From assembly GCA_010094045.1 (NCBI GenBank), contig ML986629.1, positions 1 to 64,000 on the forward strand: a DNA stretch of 64,000 nt, given 5' to 3'. Shown piece after piece: positions 11,813-22,740 of this stretch (position 1 is the stretch's first letter; the number at the start of each line of letters is the position of its first letter). The translations under genes were made by a program, and so were the position numbers. The notes under the pieces were generated by a model, which saw nothing but the letters and a program-made list of their open reading frames with translations, was not told the origin of the DNA and did not search any database. The stretch comes from Lojkania enalia (Eukaryota > Ascomycota > Dothideomycetes > Pleosporales).

Positions 11813-11991
11813 GGCTGTAGTGGTCTGGACGTTTTACCAACGATGGACTACGTAAACAGATATGGCGGGGAATTCGGAGGCCCGAGCTCCTGCCGACAAC
11901 GCCTGGGCAAGCTCCATTCGACCTGGTGGTGCTTCGCATCTCCACAACACCATTCGTCCCATCCATTGTTTCTCTAGCAGTTAATTCTACG

Positions 11992-12676
11992 ATGACATTG
12001 AAATCGCTCTGGGGTATCGGCGGCTTTGCCTCCCGTTGTTCGCTCTTTGTTCCGATTCGTAACCGGGTCACTACCAGGGTGGTGCTAAGAGCTTCCCTTC
12101 AAGCAAGTACTCGCCGCCCAAATCTTGCAATAACCGCTGCGGTCAGAGCCTTCCATGTCTCCCCGAGATGCCAGGGAATCATGCCCGAGTCCGAGAATCC
12201 ACCTATTAGAGAGAGTGAGGCGTCGGAGCGACCCACGGTTCCCACCGACGTTCCGACTTCAGAGTACAACAAATTAGCCGATGGATATCTTGAGGAACTT
12301 GTTAGTAGACTGGAGGCAGAACAAGAAAAACGCCAGGATCTTGAGGTTGAATACTCTGTACGTTGGAGACGCTATTTTAGCTACTGTGGAATTCTAGCTA
12401 ATCGTCGCTCTCTAGGCCGGCGTCCTTGAAGTATCAATCCAGTCCAAAGGCACCTTCGTCCTTAATAAGCAGCCTCCGAACAAGCAGATCTGGCTCAGTT
12501 CGCCCATATCAGGTCCAAAACGGTTTGATTGGGTGGTAATGGGAGAGGCACAAAATCAGAAGGAAGGAGCGGGCTTGGGAGACTGGATATATCTACGAGA
12601 CGGGACTTCGCTAACTGAACTCATCAGGAAAGAATTGGGTGTAGAATTGGGCATGGACGACGATTCTCCGAGATAA
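11992..12676 (+). CDS. YFH1: Frataxin, mitochondrial
   Basis: Mitochondrial frataxin, which regulates iron-sulphur cluster assembly with the Nfs1/Isu machinery in the matrix. Exon 1 is 11992-12357, intron 12358-12415 (58 nt, GTACGT...TCTAG with branch GCTAAT), exon 2 is 12416-12676, giving 208 aa. The first ~70 residues are Arg/Ser-rich with few acids, as in a matrix presequence. The frataxin fold starts near [19 protein letters not shown]. The hallmark beta-sheet signature [18 protein letters not shown] and RFDWV is in exon 2, followed by [19 protein letters not shown]. The length and motif order match fungal frataxins. I chose the ATG at 11992 because it opens the presequence; an in-frame start further up (11926) has no mitochondrial character. 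Confidence 0.93.
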
Positions 12677-13128
12677 CGAAGTGTTGGGCATATTGCGGAC
12701 ATTTATATGGTCAACTGGGCAGTGTTTGAGGCAATGGTTTGGGTCACCGCTCAGACCGGAGGCTGACTGTTTTAAGTATTTTTACATTGTAAAGTACAGT
12801 AGTAACTTCTATGAAACTGAGACAGACATGTCTGTTTAAGGGCAACTTTGACGCCTTTGGTCCTACTCCGTCTAATGTTCTGCTGGGATTTAAGAGCCCA
12901 ACAATGTTTCGGCGCTTTAGCTCTCGAAGTTAATTGCCATGTACAATTCGCTCCATGCCATAGTATGATGCGCCGAAATGCGTCCGCCACCCAAATGCAA
13001 AGCCCACCTTTCCAATATGACTAGCCAACATTGACCCACGGACTCCTAGTGTACTTCGTGATATAATGGTTGTAGCCCATATATTCAAATTAGACAAAAG
13101 ATTTTGGTATATGTATAGTTGTGTATGC
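12677..13128. other. Convergent intergenic, no gene
   Basis: The gap between the frataxin stop (+) and the DPH3 stop (-). It should hold both 3'UTRs. There are no open frames of note and no RNA gene was recognised. Confidence 0.5.
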
Positions 13129-13432
13129 TCAGGCAGTGATGGCAGTGGCTTGCTGTGTATCCGTCTTCGGTAGAGGTAGGTCGGACTGTCTCATGTTAGT
13201 ACTGAAACGTGGGATAGTAGTTAATGTTTAGGATGTCTACCATATCGAAGATGATCCTTATCTGGAGGCTACAGCTGGGGCAGCGCGCTATGTCCTCGCC
13301 ATCCCGCATATCGTCTATGGAAATTTCGAAGCGGTCGCCGCACGGGCACGGGTGGTGGTAAATCTGGAGAACTTCGTCGTACACACAGTCCTCGATCTCG
13401 ACTTCGTCATAGATTGCATCCTCGTCGGCCAT
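13129..13432 (-). CDS. DPH3: Diphthamide biosynthesis protein 3 (CSL zinc finger)
   Basis: A small electron carrier (also called Kti11) for the Dph1/Dph2 radical enzyme that starts diphthamide formation on eEF2; in yeast it also works with Elongator in tRNA wobble-uridine modification. Exon 1 is 13432-13241, intron 13186-13240 (55 nt), exon 2 is 13185-13129, giving 82 aa. The DPH-type zinc finger has its four cysteines in CPCGDRF and CPSC (C-x-C...C-x-x-C), with the CSL hallmark CPSCSL. Reading past the donor would add a false tail ([14 protein letters not shown]). Splicing instead gives the family-like end [20 protein letters not shown]. The intron ends with the perfect yeast-type branch TACTAAC followed by ATGAGACAG. 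It is divergent from SEC6. Confidence 0.9.
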
Positions 13433-13814
13433 ATTTTCTGTGTATAGGAAGAAACTATCCAGCGGGTGAGGGAAAGTGCGAGAGAGTATGTGCGTGAGTC
13501 GTCCTTTGCTAGGTTTTGGTGGTGGCGGAGGCCCGCGGGGAACATTAGCGTCCGCATTGGCATATCTTGCCAAGGCTGCTTCGACACGCCAGGCATTCAT
13601 TCACCGACCTCCGCTCTCATGGAATTGTGAGGGTTAGGAGCATATTTAAAGCCGGCACCTACTGAATTTTCTACCGTCTTAAGGCTCTCTACCGGCAACC
13701 CAAGATCAGTACTCAAGTCTTGGGCTTCTTACTGTGCGACTTTTATCCGGGGATCTCTTTCCGGTGAGAGCACCACCTCGCCCTGCGCCCAATCTCGACG
13801 TCTAGCCCGCTGCC

Positions 13815-16091
13815 ATGAATGATGTCGACTTTGCTACCACCAAGCTCGCCGACCTTCTCCGGCACCCTGAAGATCTCGAAAAGATTCCTGGCCTGAAGGC
13901 CGAATTCACGCGAAAGAAAGCCGCCATCGACGGCCAGCTGCGCCATGGCCTCAAAGAGCAGCTGGAGGTGACCCAAGCAGGCATGACGAGCATCCAAGAT
14001 GGCCAGCGCACCGTCAATCTAATTAAGGAGGAGATGATGAAGATAGACAAATTGTGCGCCGAAGCTCAGAGCATGATACAAGACTTTCCACACATCAATC
14101 TCATCGCACAGACCCATCGTAACTTTGAGCAAGTCGAGAAGATGAAAAGAGATATCGAGACTTTCCAGGAGCGACTAGAGAATTTGGAGTATCTGCTCGG
14201 CCAGGACGATGAGGACCCCGCGAACCAACCAAATCTGCTTGAGATTCACTATGGACTGACACAGCTGAGGGATATTCGGGATGAGGCTATGGACCAGATA
14301 AAAAATTCTGAGGACACATCCACGGAGCTCATCGAAAACCTCAGACTAGAGGCTGGGGCAACCGTGCAGGACTACTTCAACAGGCTGGACGATGTCATTG
14401 AATGGTTCGACAAACACGTGGGAGAGGCATGCATAAACCTGATAGAACTAGTACAAGCAGGCAATGATGGAATGGTGGTTAGGCTGGCACTGGTCATTGA
14501 AGAGGAGGAAAAGAACGACAAAAAGGTTAAGGCGCTCCAGAGTGCACAGCTGGAATACAAAGACCTTGCCGCAAGGTTGCGGTCCGTCGCATCGGGGCCA
14601 AAGGAATTGCGCGGATACAAGGAAAAATTCATCAAATCGATTGAATACGTTTGCAAAGCAAGAATTAATGAAACTAACGAAGCCTTCTTGGAAGACCCCG
14701 GCCGGCTTGAGAAGAGCCTCAAGTGGTATTTCAACAACCTCAACACAGTGAAGCTAGGAATGCAAACGTTAATGCCGAAGAAGTGGAAGATTTTTAAAAC
14801 CTATTACACAATATACCATACCATGATGCACGACTGGTTGACGGAGCGGATAGACGATCAGTCCTTAAGCGCACCGCATATCCTTGCCATCATCAACTGG
14901 ATTGATAAATATTATACTAAGATGCAAAAGCTTGGCGTCTCTGAGGAAGAGCTTATTCCGCATCTCATCGACAACCGCACTGCAGAGTTGGTTCGCGAAT
15001 ACCGCCAGGTCATTGTAACAGCTGTTGACAATTGGATGGACCGTATGGCTGTCACAGACAAAAAGAACTTCCTTGACCGGGACGAGAACGCGCTTTATCA
15101 AGACGAGAATCAGCTATTCAAGATGAAGACGCTGGGAGACATGTGGCGCATGTTGGGTGAGCAAATCGCCGTTACTGCCAGCAGCGGACGTACCGATGTT
15201 GCGGAAGGCGTCATAGAAGCCATGTTTCGAGCACTCTTGGCTAGGCAGCGGATGTGGCAGTCACTTGCAGAGGCTGAAACAGCCAAATATGCGACGGGAG
15301 ATCAAGAAGGCTTGCAATCCTTGCAGGATTGGCTTCTCGCAATTGCAAACGATCAAATCAGCTGCATAGATGATGGTGACCCGGATTCCGATGGCCCAAT
15401 ATCGTATCTCACAGTCTTCGAACGCGATATAACCCCCCTCGTATCTCCCGCTTATTTAGGTAACGTTGCCACGCAAATTGAAACACTTCGGAATGGCTAC
15501 ATTGACCTTGGAACGACTTGCATTAAGCTGTTTGCTTCCTCGATCTTTACAGTTGATTTTCGAGGTATTCTGCCTGAATTCTTTACTCCAACTTGGTACT
15601 CGCAGAAACATATTGAGGCTATCACACTCACATTCCAGGATTACCTTGGGGACTATGAAAGAACCCTTCATCCTTCACTCCGTGACATTCTTGTGGAAGA
15701 GCTTGCTGATGAGCTTCTTGCGCACTACCTTTCCGCGGTTCGAAATAAAGGTGCCAAGTTCCGCCGCGCCGATCCTTTTGTCGATAAGATTAAGGACGAC
15801 CTTCGAACGACATGGGGATTCTTCGAACAGTACCCAGCCTTCCCCGAGATCAAGGCTACATGGCGTGTCGTTGAAGGATTCGTCAACTTGCTCACAGCTG
15901 ACAAGGCTGCTGTGCCGGATGTATATGAAGACTTCAAGAATCAGTATTGGGATACCCAGATTGGATGGGTAGAGGCCGTGTTAAGGGCCAGAGACGACTT
16001 TGAGCGGAGCATGCTGAACGCAGTGAAGGCCAAGGCTGCTGCAATGAACGTGCAGAGAGCTGCGGAGACCATCATGGGCAAGGTCAAATGA
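13815..16091 (+). CDS. SEC6: Exocyst complex subunit Sec6
   Basis: A subunit of the octameric exocyst, which tethers secretory vesicles at the plasma membrane; in hyphae this means the growing tip and septum. Single exon, 758 aa, close to the usual Sec6 length. The N-terminal ~150 residues are predicted coiled coil (KLADLLRHPEDLEKIPGLK, VNLIKEEMMKIDKLCAEAQ). The rest is helical and fits the Sec6 family, with LKWYFNNLNTVKLGMQTLMP, WKIFKTYYTIYHTMMHDWL and, near the end, the VEAVLRARDDFERSMLN block. The ATG at 13815 is the first in frame and opens directly into conserved sequence. It shares a 382-bp divergent promoter with DPH3. Confidence 0.95.
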   Translation: MNDVDFATTKLADLLRHPEDLEKIPGLKAEFTRKKAAIDGQLRHGLKEQLEVTQAGMTSIQDGQRTVNLIKEEMMKIDKLCAEAQSMIQDFPHINLIAQTHRNFEQVEKMKRDIETFQERLENLEYLLGQDDEDPANQPNLLEIHYGLTQLRDIRDEAMDQIKNSEDTSTELIENLRLEAGATVQDYFNRLDDVIEWFDKHVGEACINLIELVQAGNDGMVVRLALVIEEEEKNDKKVKALQSAQLEYKDLAARLRSVASGPKELRGYKEKFIKSIEYVCKARINETNEAFLEDPGRLEKSLKWYFNNLNTVKLGMQTLMPKKWKIFKTYYTIYHTMMHDWLTERIDDQSLSAPHILAIINWIDKYYTKMQKLGVSEEELIPHLIDNRTAELVREYRQVIVTAVDNWMDRMAVTDKKNFLDRDENALYQDENQLFKMKTLGDMWRMLGEQIAVTASSGRTDVAEGVIEAMFRALLARQRMWQSLAEAETAKYATGDQEGLQSLQDWLLAIANDQISCIDDGDPDSDGPISYLTVFERDITPLVSPAYLGNVATQIETLRNGYIDLGTTCIKLFASSIFTVDFRGILPEFFTPTWYSQKHIEAITLTFQDYLGDYERTLHPSLRDILVEELADELLAHYLSAVRNKGAKFRRADPFVDKIKDDLRTTWGFFEQYPAFPEIKATWRVVEGFVNLLTADKAAVPDVYEDFKNQYWDTQIGWVEAVLRARDDFERSMLNAVKAKAAAMNVQRAAETIMGKVK

Positions 16092-17166
16092 ACAATCACT
16101 TCAGTAGATATCTGATTGTTGACACTATCACGTTTAGCGTTGTGGAGGTTGGAGTAAACTCTGGGTACAAAGTCAACTGCAAAGTTGGCAAGTATTCTCT
16201 GAGCTTTTTTTAGGGAAGTCGTGGATCTTGTACTAATACCCGTCTTGTAACTTTGTCGCAGATTAGCGAATACGGATGTCTTAACAGTGGATCTGTTGTG
16301 TCGTCGAGTAGCGCCTGTAAGACTAAATCGATCGCATCTGCCGGGCATCTGTTAGCAATAGGTGAGAAACCTTACACACGTGAGCAATCCTGCGGCGTAT
16401 TACATTGTACTTTTTTAAGGTCGCGTACCAGAAATGAATATTCGACTACCAAATTAAACGGCCCCTTTTCTCGCGAAGTGGTTCGGTATCCTCTCTCTAA
16501 AACTGCCTCAATTTGCCGCCCGCATCTAGGACGCATAGTCTCAATTTGAGCGGGCTCCAAAAACGGCTGGAAATACTCCTCATTTCAAAGCGGACCGCCA
16601 ATGATGCGACTCGGGTGGGAATGAGCGGGTTGGGGTCTAGATGTTTCAACATCACGTGGATCTCTTCCGGATTTCGTTTAGCGTCAGGGGAAACGAACAC
16701 CACTCCCGGGCCCTTGTGAAGCGGAAGCAAACGTCCCTAAGGCGCCCCGTGCCAATCAATCTATTCGACAATTTCACCTCACATGCTAATTTCTTCGGCG
16801 GACCATGGAGTGCAAAGGAGTGGCTAGCGCTTTCAATATATTCCTTGGCTTTCGAGCCTTCAGTGAGGCTAATTCGGACCTTGGAGTCTTGGCCCGGTGC
16901 TCTTTTAACAATTGGGGAAGCTGTGCAAGGTACATAGGAAGCCGGACGAATAGGAAATGAGCACTAACGCTGGTGATCATTGGAGGTTGATCGCTGGCGA
17001 CTCATTTCCGTTATCAAGCTATGGTAAGATTTGATGGGCGGGACGGTTGACAGTCCACAGGTGTTCTGGGCGCATGGTTGCACCATTGAGAGGATGCAGA
17101 AATGAGTTCATTGTTGGAGAGTGCATCTGTGCACGAGGTTCATGGGAGGCCCCTTGCAAACAGGAG
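16092..17166. other. Intergenic, no gene seen
   Basis: About 1 kb between SEC6 and the promoter of the small wall protein. Open frames are short on both strands with no domain or splice context. I see no RNA gene or repeat. Confidence 0.45.
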
Positions 17167-17379
17167 TATAAACAGCCTCGCGATACCTCTCACTCTTCTT
17201 CTTTCTTCTTCATCCACACGATCAATTACATCTAGTAATACACAGTATCTTACTGTAGCCACTCTTTACCCACAGCTTTCTACAAGCACCCACACTCTTT
17301 TACTTTTCATTTTTGAGACTACCTCGTCACACTAATATATACCCACTTAATCCCTTTCACCCAAACCCAACACATCAAA
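17167..17379 (+). promoter_or_regulatory. TATA box and CT-rich leader of wall-protein gene
   Basis: A clear TATAAA lies at 17167-17172. It is followed by a strong pyrimidine tract (17191-17220, CTCTCACTCTTCTTCTTTC) and an A/C-rich leader ending in CACATCAAA just before the ATG at 17380. This layout is typical of highly expressed fungal genes. The exact transcription start is inferred, not seen. Confidence 0.6.
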
Positions 17380-17801
17380 ATGAAGTTCTTCGCTGTTGCC
17401 GCTGCTCTCATCGCCGCCGTCTCGGCCGGATACCCTACCTACGGTAAGCTTCGAACTAGTCATCTAGAGGAGACAAATGCTAATCCTTATTAGAGGAGGA
17501 TGTCTGCACAGTCGTGACTATCACCACGACCGTCACCGCAGGCCACGTTCCCTCTGCCCCTGGCCACTATGGACCTACTGCCCCTGCTCCTTACCCAACC
17601 ACCAGCTCGGGCCCCTACTATCCATCCGTCCCGGCTTCCTCTGGCACTGGCTACCCCGTCTACCCCACTGGCACCGCTGCTCCATCTGGCACTGGTGTAT
17701 ACTACCCTCCTAGCCCACCGGAGTTCACTGGCGCCGCAAGCGCCGTGAAGATCCCAGCCGTGGCTGCCGGTGTTGTGGGTCTTGCCGCCTACTTCCTATA
17801 A
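17380..17801 (+). CDS. Small GPI-anchored cell-wall protein
   Basis: A short secreted protein, probably anchored at the cell surface. Exon 1 is 17380-17443, intron 17444-17493 (50 nt, GTAAGC, branch GCTAAT, TTAG), exon 2 is 17494-17801, giving 123 aa. The start MKFFAVAAALIAAVSA is a signal peptide. The body is Pro/Thr/Ser/Tyr/Gly-rich (repeated YP, PSGTG and TGYPVYPTG units). It opens with EEDVCTVVTITTTVTA, a Val-Thr-rich strand seen in several fungal wall proteins of the clock-controlled (ccg) type. The C-terminus (SAVKIPAVAAGVVGLAAYFL) is a short hydrophobic tail after small residues, as for GPI attachment. The promoter and the C-rich codon choice (GCC, ACC, GTC) suggest strong expression. 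Confidence 0.8.
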
Positions 17802-19379
17802 ATACCCAATTGCTTGTTGGGGTTTTGTTAAGGAGGGGCTGGTACGATTCATGATCAACTCTTGAAGAGTAATCTTTGGAGTACTCTTGAGGAGCACTTT
17901 GTATCTATTTCCACTCGTGGCGAAATATTGTATATAGATACCAACCACTTGATAGTGGGTGTGAATTGGATTCCGAAGGGAGTGTTTTGAAGGTAGTAAT
18001 CTTAATGAGAAGTCCACGATATACCCCAATGTCTGGTCGATTTATTGCGCTATAAAACTTTTGTTCCTATTTTGCTTTCGATTGTGATTATGACTAATTC
18101 GCCTTTTGATTTTGTGGCTTCCAGCGACAACAAATCGTGAATTGTTATGGCTTACTGGAAACAAGGGACAAGGCTAGAGGACTATGGCGTCTTGTTACGA
18201 TTATGGTGTCATGCTGACATGTTGACGTGCACGACGCGCGCGAGTTTAGAGCTTTTCCACGGAACCTCCACGCGCCTCGCCTCCCGCAAAGAGAAAAGGG
18301 GCCTCCGGTCTGCATGTTCTTGCCCGCATGTGCTTGCTCCAGGTACAAGTCTAAGCGAAATGGTGGGAAATAATACCAAGCATCCGTGAACAGGGCTTTG
18401 GGCCACCGTCCGATAACACCCTTGCTCTCACATTCCTTACCACCTTATGATCGCCCAGACTCTGTTTGTTTATCTTTCATATCGCATCTCTCTGAATGAA
18501 ATGTACGAACACCTTCATGATGCGGTCTTTGAGTTCGAGTTTCTGCGCGTAGTCTATCTGCGATACTATTTTCGAGGATGGTCTAGAAAGGGAAACCATT
18601 TTATTGTTAACCGATACCGGATGATTCAGTTCAGCCACCAAGATGCATGCGACAATCTTCGGAGAGCGGTGAACTGGACTTTAACCAGGGTTTGTTATTG
18701 ACTTTGGTCAGATTCGATACCGGGGAAACTTTGGTGCACATATAATGGGCATGTTCCGTCGTGCTACGCGAATAGTATTTTACGAACTTGCACGACCGCT
18801 CTGGCAAAAGAAGAAAATAAGGCTCATATTTGCCCTAGACCGTTCGATGCTTGAAACTAGAAGCTTGTGCCGGAGTTGTCCGGCGTTCAAATGTACTGTG
18901 CTTGCCGTGTCGCTATCTGCGTGGTGTGAAAATTGGATTTGATCGACAGAGCGCTCGTATCTTGCAACGGGACCTTTTGGTCAAGCTTTGACGAAATGGC
19001 TAAGCTTCTGGCTAGTGGAGCTCTCATGTGCCATCGATCACGTAATATTTGATCAATTCGACATTCTGTTGTATAGAAGTCCTCTAGTAATAGGGCACAT
19101 TGATATATTTAGTATGGGAGATTCTGCATGCCGGTTGAATTAGAGCTCGACGGTGAGACTTGGTACTCATACGCTTCGGCTGACTAGTGAAAAGGTCCAG
19201 TCTTCGCTCTTCACGATGACAGCTTTCCTACACGTGCAATTCCATATTTTGCCAAATAATGTCTTCGAGCAACGGAACCATGTTCGGATGTAGTAATTAG
19301 AATAAATACACGACAGCATACTAGGTGCGAAGAGGAGAGTGACCCTCCGAAAAGTTTGGCACTCACAGCCTTGGACAGT
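17802..19379. other. Left part of AT-rich island
   Basis: No intact gene. The sequence turns AT-rich after the wall-protein gene and contains only short open frames in all frames. It may hold diverged repeat or transposon remnants, but I cannot name any. It merges into the HET-domain relic to the right. Confidence 0.4.
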
Positions 19380-21013
19380 CTATGAATATGTATCTCCCCC
19401 AATTTCGATATCCACAACTCCAGGATTCAAGCTATATACGTATCCTTTTTTTGATCTAGCCAACGAATTCGATGCCGAACTCACTTGCACCATTCTTGCC
19501 GTCCGTCGCTAGGATCTAATAAAGTTGCCAGAGCACTCCCAGTTCCAAAACGAAGCGGTATCTTGCGTTTTGGGGAAGCCGGATTTTGTTGGAACGTTGA
19601 TTTGTATGGGATCTGACGAGTTAGATCCGGGCCTGATGACCGTTCTACTGCCATACAGCAAATGTAGCGTAGAAAAAGACGGCAGGCTAGCGAAGAGCGC
19701 AATGATCATTCGGTCATAAGAACCACCAAGAATGTCGACATCATGCTCCGCAGACTACTGAAATTTCACTTGACTCGGAACCTTTGGATCGACGCCATCT
19801 CGCTGAATCAAAGCGACTACGACGAAAAAGCTCATCAGGCCCAATTGATGGGCAACATATATCGCCAAGAGTCGGAAGTAGTTATCTAGCTGGGAGGTTC
19901 GTATCGGGAGGCAAATCTTATCTTTGCGCTTCATCAGCTTCCAAGCCAGGAGGACTTTACGAAGGTTAGCTTGCTAGATATAGCTGGGGCGGTGATAGGC
20001 ACAAGCTGGGAATAGAAAGTTCACATGTTCCTTAATCAGTCTTAGTTTCGCCGCAGATGGACGCTTTAAGAGGCCGCTTTCGACTGGAACACTTTGGACC
20101 GGTGCTTTATCAAGAAATTGTGTTGCAGAAGTTTACTTATGGCCGTAGTGGATTAGAGTGCTTAGTGAGGAATACTACCTAGACTTAAGCAATCATGACA
20201 CATTCAGCACCATCTAGTTTGTGCAAAATCTTGATCACAATATACTAGACCTGCTCTGTGCTCTCGACTATGCGCAGTGCTCAGACCCTCGGGACCAACT
20301 ATTTGCTCTGTATGGGCTAGTTAATCTAAGTAGTGAAGGTGAATCAGGTCATCCAATTTTCGACTACAATCTGAATTGGTAGACCAATTATATAGAGTCC
20401 TCTCATTGGTACATGAGAAATGATCGATGTCTGGATCTTATGAGATACTCTTTAGCATTTGGTAGCCTGGGTGATATCCAAGAGTGTTTGCCTTTATGGT
20501 TACCCAATTGGTCCAAATTTAACAGGAAAAAGGTGTTCCCCAAAATGGCCTTCGATTGGTAATATTAAAGCAGGAGGCAGGCTAAAGAGGATATATAGTA
20601 GGGTGTCTGATCTGCATGGATTAAGCGAATCCACTCATGAGCTGATAATTTGGAGGGACGTCCACGTCATTTAGTGAAGTTTCTGGCCGGCTTCGCGCTC
20701 GGAATTGAAGGACCAGCTCCTGCACTAGCTAGGCTCAAATACATGCTTCAACTACGATATGAGTTTTACGGAAGAAAACCTGAGGGAAAAGGTATACGAC
20801 ACATTGTTTTTCGCCCTCGAACTGCTTCTAGATTCGGACTCTACACTCAAAAGGGAGCGTCAAATTATCGAAATGGCGTCGCGTCATTTCAACCCTTCAA
20901 TAGAGTGCATTTGGAGAATGATATAAGCTCGTGCTTTAGAAAAGTACCAATTATCACTTTTTAGGCATGATAGTGAGGCAGCTAGTTTCATCGGCCTAGC
21001 CAGACCAGAATAG
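19380..21013 (+). pseudogene. Decayed HET-domain (heterokaryon incompatibility) gene
   Basis: A relic of a HET-domain protein, the fungal family involved in non-self recognition and programmed cell death. Fragments appear in order, in changing frames. Near 19525-19620: NEAVSCVLGKPDFVGTLIC, the counterpart of YEALSYVWG. At 19780-19811: LWIDAISLNQ, the family core LWIDAICINQ. After it: YRQESEVVI, then a TAG at 19887-19889 exactly where the family has Trp (VVIWLG). Near 20280: DPRDQLFALYGLV, matching DPRDKIYALLGL. Near 20470: LPLWLPNWSKF. Near 20790-20930: a helical tail (FFALELLLDSDSTLKRERQI). Several in-frame stops and frame changes make it non-functional. The first and last positions are approximate. 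Confidence 0.8.
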
Positions 21014-22044
21014 AGGAAGGAATAGATTCAAACTCACTAAGGCTTGCATTCAAAGTCAAAGTGGCATTTTTGGCACCAGAAGCCCTTTTTTACCATTCTC
21101 TCAACTTCTAATAGCAAAAATTCATCTTGGTATAGATTTGTTTTGGATTTTTTTTTGTGTTTTTGGGGGCGGGGGTGGGGCATAATTATAAGCGATGCAA
21201 TTTAATATGCCTATCTCTAAGATCTATGAAAATCAATTAGAATTTATCTCGTCCCATTCCTATACTAGAATATCCTGATTCTAAACTCCTCCTATGTCCT
21301 TATTCTTAATGAATTGTCGAGTGTGGGTAGCCTATGGTTCACCAAGGCGTATGGGTTTAGGTACTTTCCATGAAGGAGCAGTCTGAAGTTGCAGACGTAG
21401 TTCTCTAATCTAAATATCGTGGAAACCATTAGAAGTTTCTATACCATCCTTATAAAGTAAAACAAACAGAAACGACTACCCAATCAGAAAGTCTTACACC
21501 TCGTACCCTCGACCTATGTGCTACGCCATTCCCGACATTTCATCTCATAACATGCCCACTGAAACCATGAGCTCGCCAACGCAGTGGATGCTTCTTAGAA
21601 AGCAAAGGCAGGACAAATCTATTTCCCGTCACCTCGCAAGCCTAACAAACCTCACAGACACGAATTTGTCCGCCATACTATTATCATACTCCACAATCGC
21701 AAACGCACGTCATCTATCCTTCTCAAACACATCAAAAACGGCCCTCACTCCCACAAACTACACAACATAGCCCTTCATCCCAACCCAGTACATCTAACCA
21801 AGAGCTCATATCCGTAGCCACTAAAAAACAACTCCATCTGCTCCAACGTCACACATTAAGCCACCTTCAAAAAATCCTACTTCGAACTACCCAGTATTCT
21901 CCTAAACAAACGCATATCCTTATCCCCATCTCTATTGAAAGGAGGACCCATAAATACTATTCGTAGTACTCTATACCTTAGCGGACGGGGAAAAGAAATG
22001 ACGTACATTCATAGATACAAAGGGGTTGTGAGAGAGCAACTGGT

Positions 22045-22061
22045 TATATATATATATATAT
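22045..22061. repeat. (TA)n microsatellite
   Basis: A 17-bp run of alternating T and A in the AT-rich island. No function is implied. Confidence 0.9.
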
Positions 22062-22449
22062 CGACATATTTTATCTCAATAGTAACCGCACCATCCATAC
22101 ATCCCGAAAATCCATTCTGGGACAAGATCGCGTACGAGGCCTTGAACAAAGCGGTTAGCTATCATTCGGTCATCATAACATCCATCCACCCAACCGCACA
22201 CACACATAAGAACCAAGATCCAAACACACACCATCCACCCATCCTCTCTCACCAACCCATCACAAGAAAAAAAACACCGTCACATAGACAAAAAAGTATG
22301 AACCTTCCCATTTTCGCATTCCTCATTCATACAAACCCCATACCATAAACATATCACAAAGCCCAGATCCCCAGGACCTATCCTAACCCAACTGTCCTGC
22401 ACTATCAGCCAAGCCTATCCAAAAAGAAAATGCTTCCATTCAAAACAAA

Positions 22450-22463
22450 CCCCCCCCCCCCCC
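22450..22463. repeat. Poly-C tract (14 C)
   Basis: A homopolymer of 14 C on the + strand. The length may be unreliable in sequencing. Confidence 0.9.
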
Positions 22464-22740
22464 ACAACGAAGAAGCAAGCCTTTTACAGCCTATTCACAA
22501 CCCTCATATGCCCACTGTGATTCTACCCTCCTAAACCCCTTAGTTTTCCAGAAACACCCAATAAAGGGAAGAAACAGGCGCAAAAACAACAGTACCAGGG
22601 TATACCCATACCCAACCAAACCTCCAATCTCATACCCGCAACAACGCCTTACCAAAAATAAAAATAAAATAAAAACCCCAAACACGCACCTTCCAAATCC
22701 CTTCGTACCAAGCAAAAATATATATTTCCATCCTTTATCC

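Larger units (their letters stand above)
21014..22740. other. Right part of AT-rich island
   Basis: No gene that I can support. An 84-codon open frame near 21516-21770 is rich in Ser, Thr and Asn and has no domain. The + strand is C/A-rich from about 21500 to 22700 and contains simple repeats (listed separately). The part nearest 22740 should be the 3'UTR of the HbrB-type gene. Confidence 0.4.

Noticed and set aside
21516..21770. 84-codon open frame in the AT-rich island
   Set aside because: Ser/Thr/Asn-rich with no recognisable motif, within decayed DNA.
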